A DNA stretch of 64,000 bases from Paraburkholderia fungorum (GTDB lineage Bacteria; Pseudomonadota; Gammaproteobacteria; Burkholderiales; Burkholderiaceae), in assembly GCF_902833645.1 (NCBI RefSeq), contig NZ_CADFGE010000001.1:1178001-1242000 (forward strand), read 5' to 3'. The notes below the pieces were generated by a model. The model worked only from the letters and a program-made list of their open reading frames with translations. It was not told the origin of the DNA and made no database searches. Positions 1 through 9,330 of this stretch are shown here, piece after piece; within the stretch, counting starts at the first letter, position 1; each line of letters begins with the position of its first letter. Position numbers and translations under genes: made by a program.

Positions 1-2
1 AT

Positions 3-2549
3 GCGATGCTTCCACATCAGCTTCAAGGAAGTGAAGGCATCTGCGAATCGCTCAATTACACGCTCAGTTGTCTTTCGACCGACGCACGACTCCCGCTAAA
101 AACGTTAATTGGGGTGCCAGTGGCATTCAGCATCGGCGATGTTGGAGGAAGCGACCGAACCGTTTGCGCAATCGTGACAGGTGCCCGGCAGCTCGCGTCG
201 GACGGTGGCTTCGTATTAAATGAATACTCGTGCGAAGACGGCTTGTCTATTCTTCGCCATAGAACAACATGGCGCGTGTTCCGCAACGCTTCGGTTGTCG
301 ATATCACGACGACGATTCTGCAAGAGCATATTGGGGCAAACAGCGTCCTCGCCAGTGCATTTGCTTACGATACCGGTGACTTGACAGCGACATATCCTCA
401 GCGTGAGTTTATGATGCAAGCCGGCGAAAGCGACGCAGCTTTCCTTAGCCGACTATGGCGCCGCGAAGGTATTTGCTGGTACTACTCACACGCGCTCAAA
501 GACGGCTGGCCGCTGCACACACTGCACCTTGTTGACAATGTCCATTCGTGGAAATCGAATGCAGCAGGCACCGTTCGATTCCATCGCGCCGATGCAACTG
601 AAAAGGACGACACAGTAATAACGTGGCAGGCACATCGCACGCTCGTTCCAGGTTCGGTGCTCGCTGCATCGTACGACTACAGTACCGCACGTGCTGACGA
701 GGTAAACGAAACCAACGTGCAGGACCAAGGCAAACACGGCAAAGCGCTCGGCTCTACTCTGACCGAGTATCGCTACGACTCGCCGCACATCGCCAACGAC
801 TCCAACCATTACAGGCAAATCAATCTACGCAGACAGCAGGCGCACGAGCAGCAAGCCAAACATTTCGTTGGTGAGAGTGTTGTACGCGCTTTCAGCGGTG
901 CAACGGGGACGGTGTTCTCTCTGACGGGGCAGGCAGAAATTGATGAGCATCCAGCCGAGCAACGGCGGTTTGTGCTGACGCGTGTCGAATTGAGCGCGCG
1001 CAATCACCTACTCACGGACTCTCCGGCCGGCAAATCGCTACAACTAGATAAAGACAGTCCCGTCTACCTCAATCGTTTTGAGTGTATCCGTGCCGACATC
1101 CCGGTCGTCCCTACGTGGGATCCTGCATGCGTTCCTGCGGTGGGACCGATGAGCGCGCGTGTTGTCGGCGCTGCGGGTCAGGAGGTGGATGTCGACGAAA
1201 ACGGACGCATCGCGGTGCAGTTCCTGTTCACGCGCGGCGACGAACACCCCGTCGCTGGTGCAAGCGGTACCCCCGGCGATTCTGCGCGTGTACGTGTTGC
1301 ATTGCCTTGGGCCGACGCGGGATTTGGAACAGCTTTCTGGCCGCGGGTGGGCAGCGAAGTATTGGTGACGTTCTTGCAGAACGACCCGGACAAGCCGGTT
1401 GTGACAGCAAACCTGCACGGCGCGAATCGCACGCCGACGCAATTTTCCGGTACCGGAAGCCTTCCTGGCAACTCCGCCCTATACGGCATCCGCTCAAAAG
1501 AGATGCGCGGTGCAGGCTACGGCGAATTGCAGTTTGACGATACAACTAACCAGACGAAAACGAAGCTTTCGTCTGAGCATGGCAAAACCCAACTGAACGA
1601 GGGGTGGATTGGACACCCGCGAGACGGTAGCAAATCCGACAAGCGCGGCGAGGGTTTTGAATTGCGCACGGATTTGTCAGGTGCTATTCGAGCAGCACAG
1701 GGTTTGCTGATCTCGACGGATGGGCGAGCAGGTGCTAGCGGGCAAGTCTTGGACCGTCAGGAACTTATAGGCCAACTTGAGGCCGCTCTAGCGATCGCAA
1801 AGCAGATCGCAGACCTTTCGCAGACCCACGACGCTGATGGCACCGATACCGCGCCACAGGAAAAGGCGCTCGATCAATTGAAAAAATGGGACAGCGATAA
1901 ACCGGGAGGTGCCGCGATCATCGGTGTATCAGCACCTGATGGCGTCGTACTCGGCAGCCCTCGCAATATCGTAGCTTCCGCAGGTACGCACGTGGATGTT
2001 GTCGCGGTTCAGGACGTCAACGTGAGCACGGGGCGCAAGATTCTTCTGCGCGCGGCACAAGGACTATCGGCGTTTGCTAAGTCTGGCATGAAGCTGATTG
2101 CCGGCAGCGGCGACATTACCGTCCAGGCTCAGCAGGGACGGGCAGAAATTGGTGCGTCCGACCGTTTGCACCTGTATTCACTGAAAGAACTTGTGATCGA
2201 AGCACCGAGTCTGCTGTTCAAGGCAAACGGCGTTACCTACTCGCTTGCTGATGGCAAAGTTCTCGCGTCGTCGAGCGGTGAGCACAAGATCGAAACTTCG
2301 AGTTTTAGCTTTACAGGTGGAGGCGGAGGCAATCCAGATTTACCGCATATGCCTGCATCGACGCTGAAAACCAATGAACAATTTGCGCTAGCCAATCGCG
2401 CTGGCCAGGCCATTACGAAACTGCCGCATCAAGTTACCGATGAAACGGGCGCTGTTCGTGACGCTGGCCAACTTGGTGCGGATGGTGCACATGAGGCCAT
2501 CGTGCAGGATACGCAGATACGGCCGCTGACAATCCGTCCGATTTCCTGA
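3..2549 (+). CDS. vgrG: Type VI secretion spike protein VgrG (5'-partial)
   Basis: VgrG trimers form the puncturing tip of the type VI secretion system and carry effectors. The reading frame is open to the window edge and the visible start lacks the usual first few dozen residues, so the gene begins upstream. Visible parts in order are a gp27-like base (about residues 1-370), a gp5-type OB fold with the stretch VDVDENGRIAVQF near residue 400, and a DUF2345 region (about 540-770, with EGFELRTD and the repetitive beta-helix part). A glycine-rich linker (TGGGGG) then leads to a tail of about 70 residues. Such tails usually select the cargo, and the lipase gene begins 25 bp downstream, so I infer that this VgrG delivers it. 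Confidence 0.93.
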   Translation, partial: AMLPHQLQGSEGICESLNYTLSCLSTDARLPLKTLIGVPVAFSIGDVGGSDRTVCAIVTGARQLASDGGFVLNEYSCEDGLSILRHRTTWRVFRNASVVDITTTILQEHIGANSVLASAFAYDTGDLTATYPQREFMMQAGESDAAFLSRLWRREGICWYYSHALKDGWPLHTLHLVDNVHSWKSNAAGTVRFHRADATEKDDTVITWQAHRTLVPGSVLAASYDYSTARADEVNETNVQDQGKHGKALGSTLTEYRYDSPHIANDSNHYRQINLRRQQAHEQQAKHFVGESVVRAFSGATGTVFSLTGQAEIDEHPAEQRRFVLTRVELSARNHLLTDSPAGKSLQLDKDSPVYLNRFECIRADIPVVPTWDPACVPAVGPMSARVVGAAGQEVDVDENGRIAVQFLFTRGDEHPVAGASGTPGDSARVRVALPWADAGFGTAFWPRVGSEVLVTFLQNDPDKPVVTANLHGANRTPTQFSGTGSLPGNSALYGIRSKEMRGAGYGELQFDDTTNQTKTKLSSEHGKTQLNEGWIGHPRDGSKSDKRGEGFELRTDLSGAIRAAQGLLISTDGRAGASGQVLDRQELIGQLEAALAIAKQIADLSQTHDADGTDTAPQEKALDQLKKWDSDKPGGAAIIGVSAPDGVVLGSPRNIVASAGTHVDVVAVQDVNVSTGRKILLRAAQGLSAFAKSGMKLIAGSGDITVQAQQGRAEIGASDRLHLYSLKELVIEAPSLLFKANGVTYSLADGKVLASSSGEHKIETSSFSFTGGGGGNPDLPHMPASTLKTNEQFALANRAGQAITKLPHQVTDETGAVRDAGQLGADGAHEAIVQDTQIRPLTIRPIS

Positions 2550-2574
2550 TTTTATTTGTTTTCCCATACCGCCC

Positions 2575-4344
2575 ATGTCTAATCCCGTCGCCGATGCCTC
2601 GCCCGTTCAGAAGCAGGCCGTCCGCCGCGTGCCTCTCGAGTTCGATCAAAACGGCGATCCTCAATTTTCGAGCGTCACAAGCCCAGACTCTTTTAAAGTT
2701 CACGCGCTTGGAGTAATGCCACCAAAGCACGTCATCCCGGTGATCTTTGTGCCCGGCATTATGGGAACTAATTTGTGTGCGAATGGGGCTGCCCAAAAAC
2801 AGGGAACACCTGCCTGGATACCGCCAAACGGAGCAATGGCCGGATTGGGAGAGTGGTGGAGGCGCAAGGGTCAAACGCCGGTTGAACGTCAGGAGCAACT
2901 GTCTTCTGCAAACACCGAGGTTTATAGCGACGGAAAGGTCGGCCTACCTCGCACGCTCTTCACGCTCACTGAAAGTGAGGCGAAGCGTCGGGGCTGGGGA
3001 GAAGTGCACTTCGACAGTTACGCTGGCATTCTCGCCGAGCTAGAGCTTGCCTTGAACGATCAGAAATTGAACCCCGGCACTGGTGATCCCCGCGACTTGC
3101 CTGTATGGACAGTCGCAAAAACGCTGAAAGACGCCAAGGGCCATGACGTATTGAAGGAATGGGGACCCATCAAAGGCGATGTGCCGCCCCTAACGGACAG
3201 CGAATTCAATCGGCTCGCTGACTATTATTTCCCCGTTTGGGCATGTGGCTATAACTGGTTAGGCAGCAATGAGGATTCGGCAGATGTGCTGGTCCAAAGA
3301 ATTAGCGATGCAATAAGCTGGTACAAACGTGGCAAGTACTGGATTTCAGTAGACCAGGTGATCGTGGTGACCCATTCGATGGGCGGTCTGGTTGCCAGAC
3401 GTGCCGCGCAGAAGGTGGCCGATCAAATCCTCGGCGTCGTACATGGCGTGCAACCTGTTGGCGGTGCTCCTGTTGTCTATCGCCGTTTCCGAGCAGGCAC
3501 TGAAACAGGTGGCATCTTCGATTTGATGGGTTCCATACTTGCGGCGATCATTGGTTGGGACGCTGCCGATATCACTTGCGTGATGGCAAACTCAGCAGGG
3601 CCACTGGAGTTGTTGCCTACAAAGTACTACCCACCGGGTTGGCTCAAATTTCAACAGGAACGCGACGGGAAAAATATCCCCCTGATGCCCTACCTTCCGG
3701 TCGTAACGCCCGACGACAAAATAAGCGACCCAAAGGATGGGATCACCGATCCATATCGGCAAATCTATAGTCAACGGGTTCAAGACGTGTGGTGGGGTAT
3801 GGTGGACGATACATTGCTTGATCCGGCGGGAGTGGCGAGCAAGACCAAATCGACAGCGATGGACGCCTACAGCGACACGTTACTGAAGGCGCGGACATTT
3901 CACGATAACGTAAAGCTCTATTTCCATCCCAACACATATGCATACTATGGCAGCGATTTGAAACAAGTTGCGTTCAGCGAGGTTAGATGGGTAACGCGAA
4001 ACGACGTGCCCGCCGATGCAACTGGTCAACTGCCGAGCCTTTTACCCGAGACATTCACTAAGCTCGGGCAGGCAACTGTCGCGGTGGACTCGCAAAAGGT
4101 GACCTTCTCGCTGGCAAATCGCGACAAGCCAAAGGATAACAACGACCCCTCTTCCGGCGACGGGACGGTGCCTAGCCCATCGGGCGATCTTGTCACCGGC
4201 GGTCCTAACCCGGGCCCAGGCAACCTGACGGTGTTTCGCATGAGAGGCTTTGATCACCAGCACAGTTACGGCAACTTGATAGTCCAAGGCAATGTACTGT
4301 ATTGCATCGCCAAAATTACGCAGAAAGCCCCGTTGTTGAGCTAA
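2575..4344 (+). CDS. Tle4-like alpha/beta-hydrolase, putative T6SS lipase effector
   Basis: A 589-aa alpha/beta-hydrolase of the PGAP1/LCAT-like type. The oxyanion-side strand VIPVIFVPGIMGTN (about residues 53-66) and the nucleophile elbow THSMGG (Ser268) are visible. The likely acid and base lie in GDGTVP (about 527-532) and GFDHQHSYGN (about 559-568). There is no signal peptide, as expected for T6SS cargo. It sits between vgrG and two genes of the Tli4 immunity type, and that pairing is the main reason for the Tle4 call. Tle enzymes attack membrane phospholipids of target cells from the periplasm. Substrate specificity cannot be read from the sequence. Confidence 0.82.
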   Translation: MSNPVADASPVQKQAVRRVPLEFDQNGDPQFSSVTSPDSFKVHALGVMPPKHVIPVIFVPGIMGTNLCANGAAQKQGTPAWIPPNGAMAGLGEWWRRKGQTPVERQEQLSSANTEVYSDGKVGLPRTLFTLTESEAKRRGWGEVHFDSYAGILAELELALNDQKLNPGTGDPRDLPVWTVAKTLKDAKGHDVLKEWGPIKGDVPPLTDSEFNRLADYYFPVWACGYNWLGSNEDSADVLVQRISDAISWYKRGKYWISVDQVIVVTHSMGGLVARRAAQKVADQILGVVHGVQPVGGAPVVYRRFRAGTETGGIFDLMGSILAAIIGWDAADITCVMANSAGPLELLPTKYYPPGWLKFQQERDGKNIPLMPYLPVVTPDDKISDPKDGITDPYRQIYSQRVQDVWWGMVDDTLLDPAGVASKTKSTAMDAYSDTLLKARTFHDNVKLYFHPNTYAYYGSDLKQVAFSEVRWVTRNDVPADATGQLPSLLPETFTKLGQATVAVDSQKVTFSLANRDKPKDNNDPSSGDGTVPSPSGDLVTGGPNPGPGNLTVFRMRGFDHQHSYGNLIVQGNVLYCIAKITQKAPLLS

Positions 4345-4366
4345 CTGTGCATTACGAGGGTTGACA

Positions 4367-5671
4367 ATGAGAAAGATTCATCTCTCGATGGCCTTTTGTG
4401 CCTTCTTGATTACTTTGACTTGCTACGCCAAAGGGCCTGCAATGAGCGACACAAATACTTACTGCATCGGACGCTTCCTTGTTGATGTACCAAAGGATGC
4501 GCAAATCAACGGGCAAGCTTATCAGTACCTATATGGTCGGATTGACTCCGAGCACTCTGCAGCAGCTCAAGACGAATTGGCTACAGACGTAACCAAGAAG
4601 GAAAGTGCCTTAAAGCGCGTAAAAGCAGATCAAGGGTATTCGCTTGACTCAACGGTGTCAGCAGGCGCCGACAGCAAGATCGTCATCTCGAAGTCTGAGC
4701 CGTTTGGTCGCGTTCATTACGCATTCGATGCCTTCCGCGCTGACGCGAACACCGTATTCTCAATGCAGGCCAGCCCCTTCAGTGATGCGATCTTCAAGAA
4801 TGAAGTGCTTCCTACGTTGAAGACGCAACTGTTGCCTAATCTGCGCGCTCGCGCACCCGGCGAAATTCCCTCGCAACCAGGCTTCTGCCTGAAGGACGGA
4901 TTCATTGCGAACAGCGGGAGTGCGGCGCAGTTTGAAGATGCCGGGATCAGCTTCAAGTTTGCGCAATGGCCCGGGGTTCTGGTTTCGGTTCGGACGATGA
5001 CCATAACGAAGACGGGCGAACCCAGCCTTCTAAAGCGCATGGACAGCGGGAGCGTTCCTGATGCGTTCAAAAATCTGGCCAGCCGAATTCAAATTCTCAG
5101 GCGAGGTGGGCGCGAAATTAACGGTCGCGGCGGGGAGGAAATGCTCTCGACGGTACCTGCCGAAGGCGGTTTCCACTTGCATCAGTTTAGATGGGAGGCT
5201 CAAGGAACGTCTGTAGATGCCCCCCTGAAACCGACGCTAATCGTCGAGTTGCAGAGCGGTATGACGTTAAGCAACGGGGAGCCCGTTCGTCCGAAGTTGA
5301 CCGATGACCAGGCAATCGCTTTATTCGACGCAGTAGCTAACTCACTGCGCATTCGACCAGTCGGTGACGTCAAGACGAGTGACGCGGACCCGTCTCCTAC
5401 GCTGCCACTCGGCGCACTCGCACAGACCGGCTCTATTTGTCCGCAAACGGGATGGTGGACTTGCCCTGAAGCAAGTTCACATGAGCTTGAAGGTGGCGCT
5501 CGTCAACATTTCGCCGCGGGCACCGTTTTGCCAACGGCCACCGTGTTAGGTACGCCGACCATCACTGATCGCATACGCGGTAGACAGCCTCGCCACATTA
5601 TCAACACGACGTGGCGACTGGTTGACTACGACGCCGATCAGATCGACTCGAAGGGTACGACCGATTCGTGA
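4367..5671 (+). CDS. Tli4-like T6SS immunity protein (copy 1)
   Basis: A 434-aa exported protein. I start it at the ATG at 4367, preceded by GAGGG, rather than the in-frame TTG six bases earlier. The N-terminus is a hydrophobic signal with a cysteine (LTCYAKG), so it may be a periplasmic protein or a lipoprotein, although the lipobox is poor. The C-terminal third has the conserved run around TVPAEGG and HLHQFRWEAQG that I associate with the Tli4 C-terminal domain. It lies 22 bp after the lipase gene and presumably neutralises that enzyme in the periplasm. The next gene is a close paralogue. Confidence 0.82.
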   Translation: MRKIHLSMAFCAFLITLTCYAKGPAMSDTNTYCIGRFLVDVPKDAQINGQAYQYLYGRIDSEHSAAAQDELATDVTKKESALKRVKADQGYSLDSTVSAGADSKIVISKSEPFGRVHYAFDAFRADANTVFSMQASPFSDAIFKNEVLPTLKTQLLPNLRARAPGEIPSQPGFCLKDGFIANSGSAAQFEDAGISFKFAQWPGVLVSVRTMTITKTGEPSLLKRMDSGSVPDAFKNLASRIQILRRGGREINGRGGEEMLSTVPAEGGFHLHQFRWEAQGTSVDAPLKPTLIVELQSGMTLSNGEPVRPKLTDDQAIALFDAVANSLRIRPVGDVKTSDADPSPTLPLGALAQTGSICPQTGWWTCPEASSHELEGGARQHFAAGTVLPTATVLGTPTITDRIRGRQPRHIINTTWRLVDYDADQIDSKGTTDS

Positions 5672-5732
5672 TTGTCCCGATCGTATATGGGCAGAGAACA
5701 TTTTATGCTCGCGACAAATCGCGAGGCTTGAC

Positions 5733-7067
5733 ATGAGGACAATTCGTCTTTCGATAGCTCTTGGAACCTGCTTGGTTGCTGCGACTTGCTGCGCCAAAGG
5801 GCCTGCGATGAGCGGCACAAACACTTACTGCATCGGACGCTTCCTTGTAGATCTTCCTGCGGACGCTGAAGTCAATGGACAGGCCTATCAATATCTGTTC
5901 GGGAGAATTGATTCGCAGCGGACTGACATGGATGCCCAATCGTTCTCGGCGAATATGGAGAAGCGAGTTGTCGTCTTAAAGGCGACAGACGAAAACAAGG
6001 GGCGAACGCTAAAGAGCGTCGTCACATCCGATCCAACTGCGCGGGCGTTCGTCACGTCGCAGAAGCTATTTGGCAAAATTAATTACGGGTTCGAGGCTTA
6101 CTGGCTTAAGGACCATCATCTGTTTACCTTGAAGACACAAGACATGGACGAGGCGGTCTTCCGGGAAAGGGTACTGCCTCGCTTGACAAATGAACTGCTC
6201 CCAAACTTGCGAGTTCGCAAGGCCGATGAGGTCCCTGCGCAACCAGGATTTTGCTTGAAGGATGGTTTCATTGCTAACGACGGCTCTGGGCAGCAGTTCG
6301 AGGATGCCGGAATAAGCTTCAAGTTTGCGCAGTGGCCCGGCGTCCTGGTGTCAGTGCGGACAATGACCGTCACCAAGGTTGGCGAACCGACACTTCTTCA
6401 GCGCATGGGTAGCGGCAGCGTACCTGCGGCCTTTGCAAATCTTGTGGGTCAAATCAAAACCCTCAGACGCGGAAAGCGCGATGTCAATGGCAGGCAAGGC
6501 GAAGAGATTTTGGAGACTGTGCCTGCAGAAGGCGGGTATCACTTGCATCAGTTCCGATGGGAAGCGCAAGGCACCGGTGTTAAGGAGCCTCTGAAGCCGA
6601 CGTTAGTCGTCGAATTGGAAAGCGGCATGACGAGTGTGAACGGCGATCCCATTCGTCCGAAGTTGACCGATGACCAGGCGATCGCTGTATTCGACGCGGT
6701 AGCTAACTCACTGCATATTCGTCCAGTTGGCGACGTCAAGACGAGCGAAGCGGACCCGCACCCGACGCTGCCGCTCGGCGCACTCGCACAGACCGGTTCT
6801 GTTTGTCCGCAAACGGGGTGGTGGACTTGTCCTGAAGCAAGCTCACATGAGCTTGAAGGTGGTGGTCAGCAACATTTCGCAGCGGGCACCGTTTTGCCAA
6901 CGGCTACCATGTTAGGTACGCCGACCATCGCCCATCGTATACGAGGTAGGCAACCCCGCCACGCTGTCAACACCACGTGGCGACTGGTTGACTATGGTAC
7001 GACAGGAAACAAGGAAAGCGGCGCGACTGATCCAGCACCATTGCCACCAAACGGCCCCAAAGTCTGA
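5733..7067 (+). CDS. Tli4-like T6SS immunity protein (copy 2)
   Basis: A 444-aa paralogue of the preceding gene, arising from tandem duplication. The signal region (ending TCCAKGPAMS) and most of the C-terminal half are nearly identical to copy 1, while the segment around residues 60-160 has diverged strongly. The open frame extends upstream to 5622, but the ATG at 5733 preceded by GAGG matches the start of copy 1, so I use it. Duplicated, partly diverged immunity genes are common downstream of T6SS effectors and may protect against related non-self lipases. The extra C-terminal residues (about TGNKESGATDPAPL) are unique to this copy. Confidence 0.82.
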   Translation: MRTIRLSIALGTCLVAATCCAKGPAMSGTNTYCIGRFLVDLPADAEVNGQAYQYLFGRIDSQRTDMDAQSFSANMEKRVVVLKATDENKGRTLKSVVTSDPTARAFVTSQKLFGKINYGFEAYWLKDHHLFTLKTQDMDEAVFRERVLPRLTNELLPNLRVRKADEVPAQPGFCLKDGFIANDGSGQQFEDAGISFKFAQWPGVLVSVRTMTVTKVGEPTLLQRMGSGSVPAAFANLVGQIKTLRRGKRDVNGRQGEEILETVPAEGGYHLHQFRWEAQGTGVKEPLKPTLVVELESGMTSVNGDPIRPKLTDDQAIAVFDAVANSLHIRPVGDVKTSEADPHPTLPLGALAQTGSVCPQTGWWTCPEASSHELEGGGQQHFAAGTVLPTATMLGTPTIAHRIRGRQPRHAVNTTWRLVDYGTTGNKESGATDPAPLPPNGPKV

Positions 7068-7078
7068 TCGGAGATTCA

Positions 7079-7342
7079 ATGAAAAACGTCATACGTGTCG
7101 GCGATTCGACCAGTCACGGAGGAGTTGTTGAAACCGGCGCTAGCAACTTCATGGTTGAGGGGCGGCCGATAGCTCGCGTCGGTGACACCTGCGTTTGTCC
7201 AATGGAAGGTCATCAGGTCTGCGTCATCGCTGAAGGGGATCCGACGTTTGTCGTCGAAGGCCGCGCAGTGGCTTTCGATGGGCACAAGACAAGCTGTGGT
7301 GCAACGCTGCACGCGACGGCAGGAAATTTCGGTGGATCGTGA
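7079..7342 (+). CDS. PAAR-domain protein
   Basis: An 87-aa protein that is essentially a bare PAAR domain: VGDSTSHGG near the N-terminus, IARVGDTCVCP with metal-binding type Cys residues, then EGDPTFVVEGRAVAFDGHKTSC. PAAR proteins cap the VgrG spike and sharpen it. It follows the second immunity gene by 11 bp, so it probably belongs to the same transcript. Its presence makes this cluster a complete spike-cargo-immunity set. A decayed relative lies about 570 bp downstream. Confidence 0.92.
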   Translation: MKNVIRVGDSTSHGGVVETGASNFMVEGRPIARVGDTCVCPMEGHQVCVIAEGDPTFVVEGRAVAFDGHKTSCGATLHATAGNFGGS

Positions 7343-7447
7343 TGTGCGGGAAGCACCCTGCGGCAGTATAGATATTCCGCAAATTCGCGATTCAATCGTT
7401 GGTTTGAACATCAGGTTAGCGCGCCGCATGAACCCATTCAACTACCG

Positions 7448-7849
7448 ATGACTAAATTGAGCAATACGAGCGAGCGCGAAGTTGACAGCACAGCCACGTC
7501 GGTCGGCAGACTGTCTTTCTGGATTTCGACGACTACGATCACTGCTGCTATCACGGTTCTGGGGATAGTCGCAGTTTCAGGTCGTTCCACTGCGCGTTGC
7601 AAGGATGTTACAGGTACGCTCCTATGGCGGCCTTTCGTTATCGTCGCGCGGGTCGTAGGCGTGGCGACCGATTCTCCGGCGCTTTTTGCAATGGGTGCAT
7701 GCGCAGTCGTCGGCTGCGCTGCCCTCCTCGCTCTTCTGCCTTTCGGTGTGACGTGGGCACGATTTGCAATCGCAGTATTCGGCGTATATGCCGCAGTCAC
7801 AATAGCTGCTTGGATTGCAGGCGTTCAGGATAGTTGTCGAATCATGTAA
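7448..7849 (+). CDS. Hypothetical small membrane protein
   Basis: A 133-aa protein with about three hydrophobic segments: roughly residues 22-44, 62-100 (possibly split) and 104-125. I recognise no family. The gene lies between the intact and the decayed PAAR genes in the T6SS cargo cluster, so an immunity or accessory role is possible, but only position suggests it. The base composition is lower in GC than the core genes, consistent with accessory DNA. The frame is clean and starts with ATG. Confidence 0.6.
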   Translation: MTKLSNTSEREVDSTATSVGRLSFWISTTTITAAITVLGIVAVSGRSTARCKDVTGTLLWRPFVIVARVVGVATDSPALFAMGACAVVGCAALLALLPFGVTWARFAIAVFGVYAAVTIAAWIAGVQDSCRIM

Positions 7850-7914
7850 AGGTACTTAAGTGCTGGCAGTTGTTCCGACAATACTCTGGATGTTTGAGAA
7901 AAACGGAGAGACGC

Positions 7915-8165
7915 ACGCGGGTCGTCATACTAGTCGGCGATAGCACCAGCCACGGTGGAAAAGTTGTTACGGGTAGCGACATGTCACGCGTGATGGGCCG
8001 AAGCACTGCTCGCGTTGGAGATAAGTGCACGCGCCCCAAGTCGGGTAGTCGGGCCATCACGACTGCGTGATCATCGAGGGTGATCGAAATGTGCTGATCT
8101 ACGGAAAAGCCGTTGCCTTCGACGGTCACAAGACATCATGCGGCGCCAGTTTGATTTCGAGTTTT
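7915..8165 (+). pseudogene. Decayed PAAR-domain gene (start lost, frameshifted)
   Basis: The translation aligns with the intact PAAR protein: VVILVGDSTSHGG, then STARVGDKCTRPKSG, then after a frame change IIEGDRNVLIYGKAVAFDGHKTSCGASL. Two lesions are visible. Where the intact gene has ATG, this one has ACG (7915-7917), with a GGAG ribosome site still in place at 7904-7907. A TCGGG repeat at 8041-8045 and 8049-8053 marks an 8-bp duplication that shifts the frame; removing it restores KSGHHDCVIIEGD. The only upstream start in frame is a TTG at 7834 inside the previous gene. Sequence from 8165 to 8586 holds short out-of-frame ORFs and may be the ruined tail of a PAAR-linked effector. Confidence 0.8.
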
Positions 8166-8586
8166 TCGTCGTCCGGTAAGCAGCGAATGCTCGGTAGCCG
8201 CGTAGATGTTCGTTCGGTACGAGCCGTGGCGCAGAAGGGTCGTCACTCTAGCGCTGGTCGTGCGCGCGCCCAGTCAACTGGCCGACATAGCGGTATCGCG
8301 TTCGAGTATTTCGTGCGCGTCGGTCGCTCACAAAGGCACAGTTCAGGTGTGCCGCACGCATCCGAGACGAATCATACCGACAACAGCGGGCCGACAACTT
8401 CCTCAGGAACATCGGCTGGAATGGGGCCCAGTCGGCGTAGCCAATGCACGTAAGACATACATTTGCGTCAATTTCTCCCGATTGGCCGAAATGAACACAA
8501 AGGTATTGTGCGATTTGTGACCAGATGTAGTTTTTGAGATGAAAGCGATTTTAGAATGATGGCCCTTACACAAGTGCCACCGCAAA

Positions 8587-9330
8587 ATGTTCGGCGAGAC
8601 AGACGAAGACAAGAACGACGGCAATACTAGGATTGTATTGCCATGGGCGGTGATCGCATCGCTCTTGAGTTTGTTAATAAGTGGATTTGCCTATTCGCTC
8701 GGCGACGCTTACTACAGCTCGTACCTTCGAGAATTCTCGATCCACCACGGGGCATTTCCTGCGGATCACCAAACCCATTTCGTGCTGGCGTTTTGGGGTC
8801 TTTCGAACGCGCTCGGTTTCGCATACGAGTGGATTGGTGAACATTCTTCGCCTCTGCTCTGCATGATTGCCGCAATGCTCGTCCTACCAATCTCGGGCTG
8901 GCTCGCACTCAAACGGCAACAACGCGCTCGCGGAAAACCCCGTGAGATTCCGCTCGAACATACAAAAAAAGAGAGCTCTTATACGGAACGTTGCAGTCTA
9001 CTTGGGGCTGTGGCGATCGTGTCTGTAATGATACTATCGCTGTGCTCATTCCTGTGCTCGGCCTTCGGTCTGTCATTCTACGTAGGTGAGGCTGCAGGCA
9101 GAAATGTCGCGCTGGCGGACAAACAAAAATTTGACAAAGGTTGTGAGCACTCGGAAATAAGGTGTTACAGAGTAGTCAAAGATGGAGTAGAGGTGGCACG
9201 CGGATTCGTAGTCGCTCAATCATCCGATCGTGTTGCGCTCTACTATATGGGCGATACAAGTTCGGTGCCTCTAAGCGATGCCATCATGCAGACGCTCGAT
9301 ACAGCGCCGAGTATTTCGGTGAAGTCATAG
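8587..9330 (+). CDS. Hypothetical multi-pass membrane protein
   Basis: A 247-aa protein with about four transmembrane segments (roughly residues 18-38, 62-80, 88-107 and 138-165). These are followed by a C-terminal domain of about 80 residues with two cysteines (CEHSEIRCY) that probably lies outside the membrane. I recognise no family. It follows the decayed PAAR gene and may be the surviving immunity partner of a lost effector. That is inference from position only. The GC content is moderate and the codon use is less biased than in core genes. Confidence 0.6.
   Translation: MFGETDEDKNDGNTRIVLPWAVIASLLSLLISGFAYSLGDAYYSSYLREFSIHHGAFPADHQTHFVLAFWGLSNALGFAYEWIGEHSSPLLCMIAAMLVLPISGWLALKRQQRARGKPREIPLEHTKKESSYTERCSLLGAVAIVSVMILSLCSFLCSAFGLSFYVGEAAGRNVALADKQKFDKGCEHSEIRCYRVVKDGVEVARGFVVAQSSDRVALYYMGDTSSVPLSDAIMQTLDTAPSISVKS

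Noticed and set aside
8206..8520. 104-codon ORF after the decayed PAAR gene
   Set aside because: The composition is not protein-like, and better coding-like stretches in this interval switch frame, so it is more likely decayed DNA.
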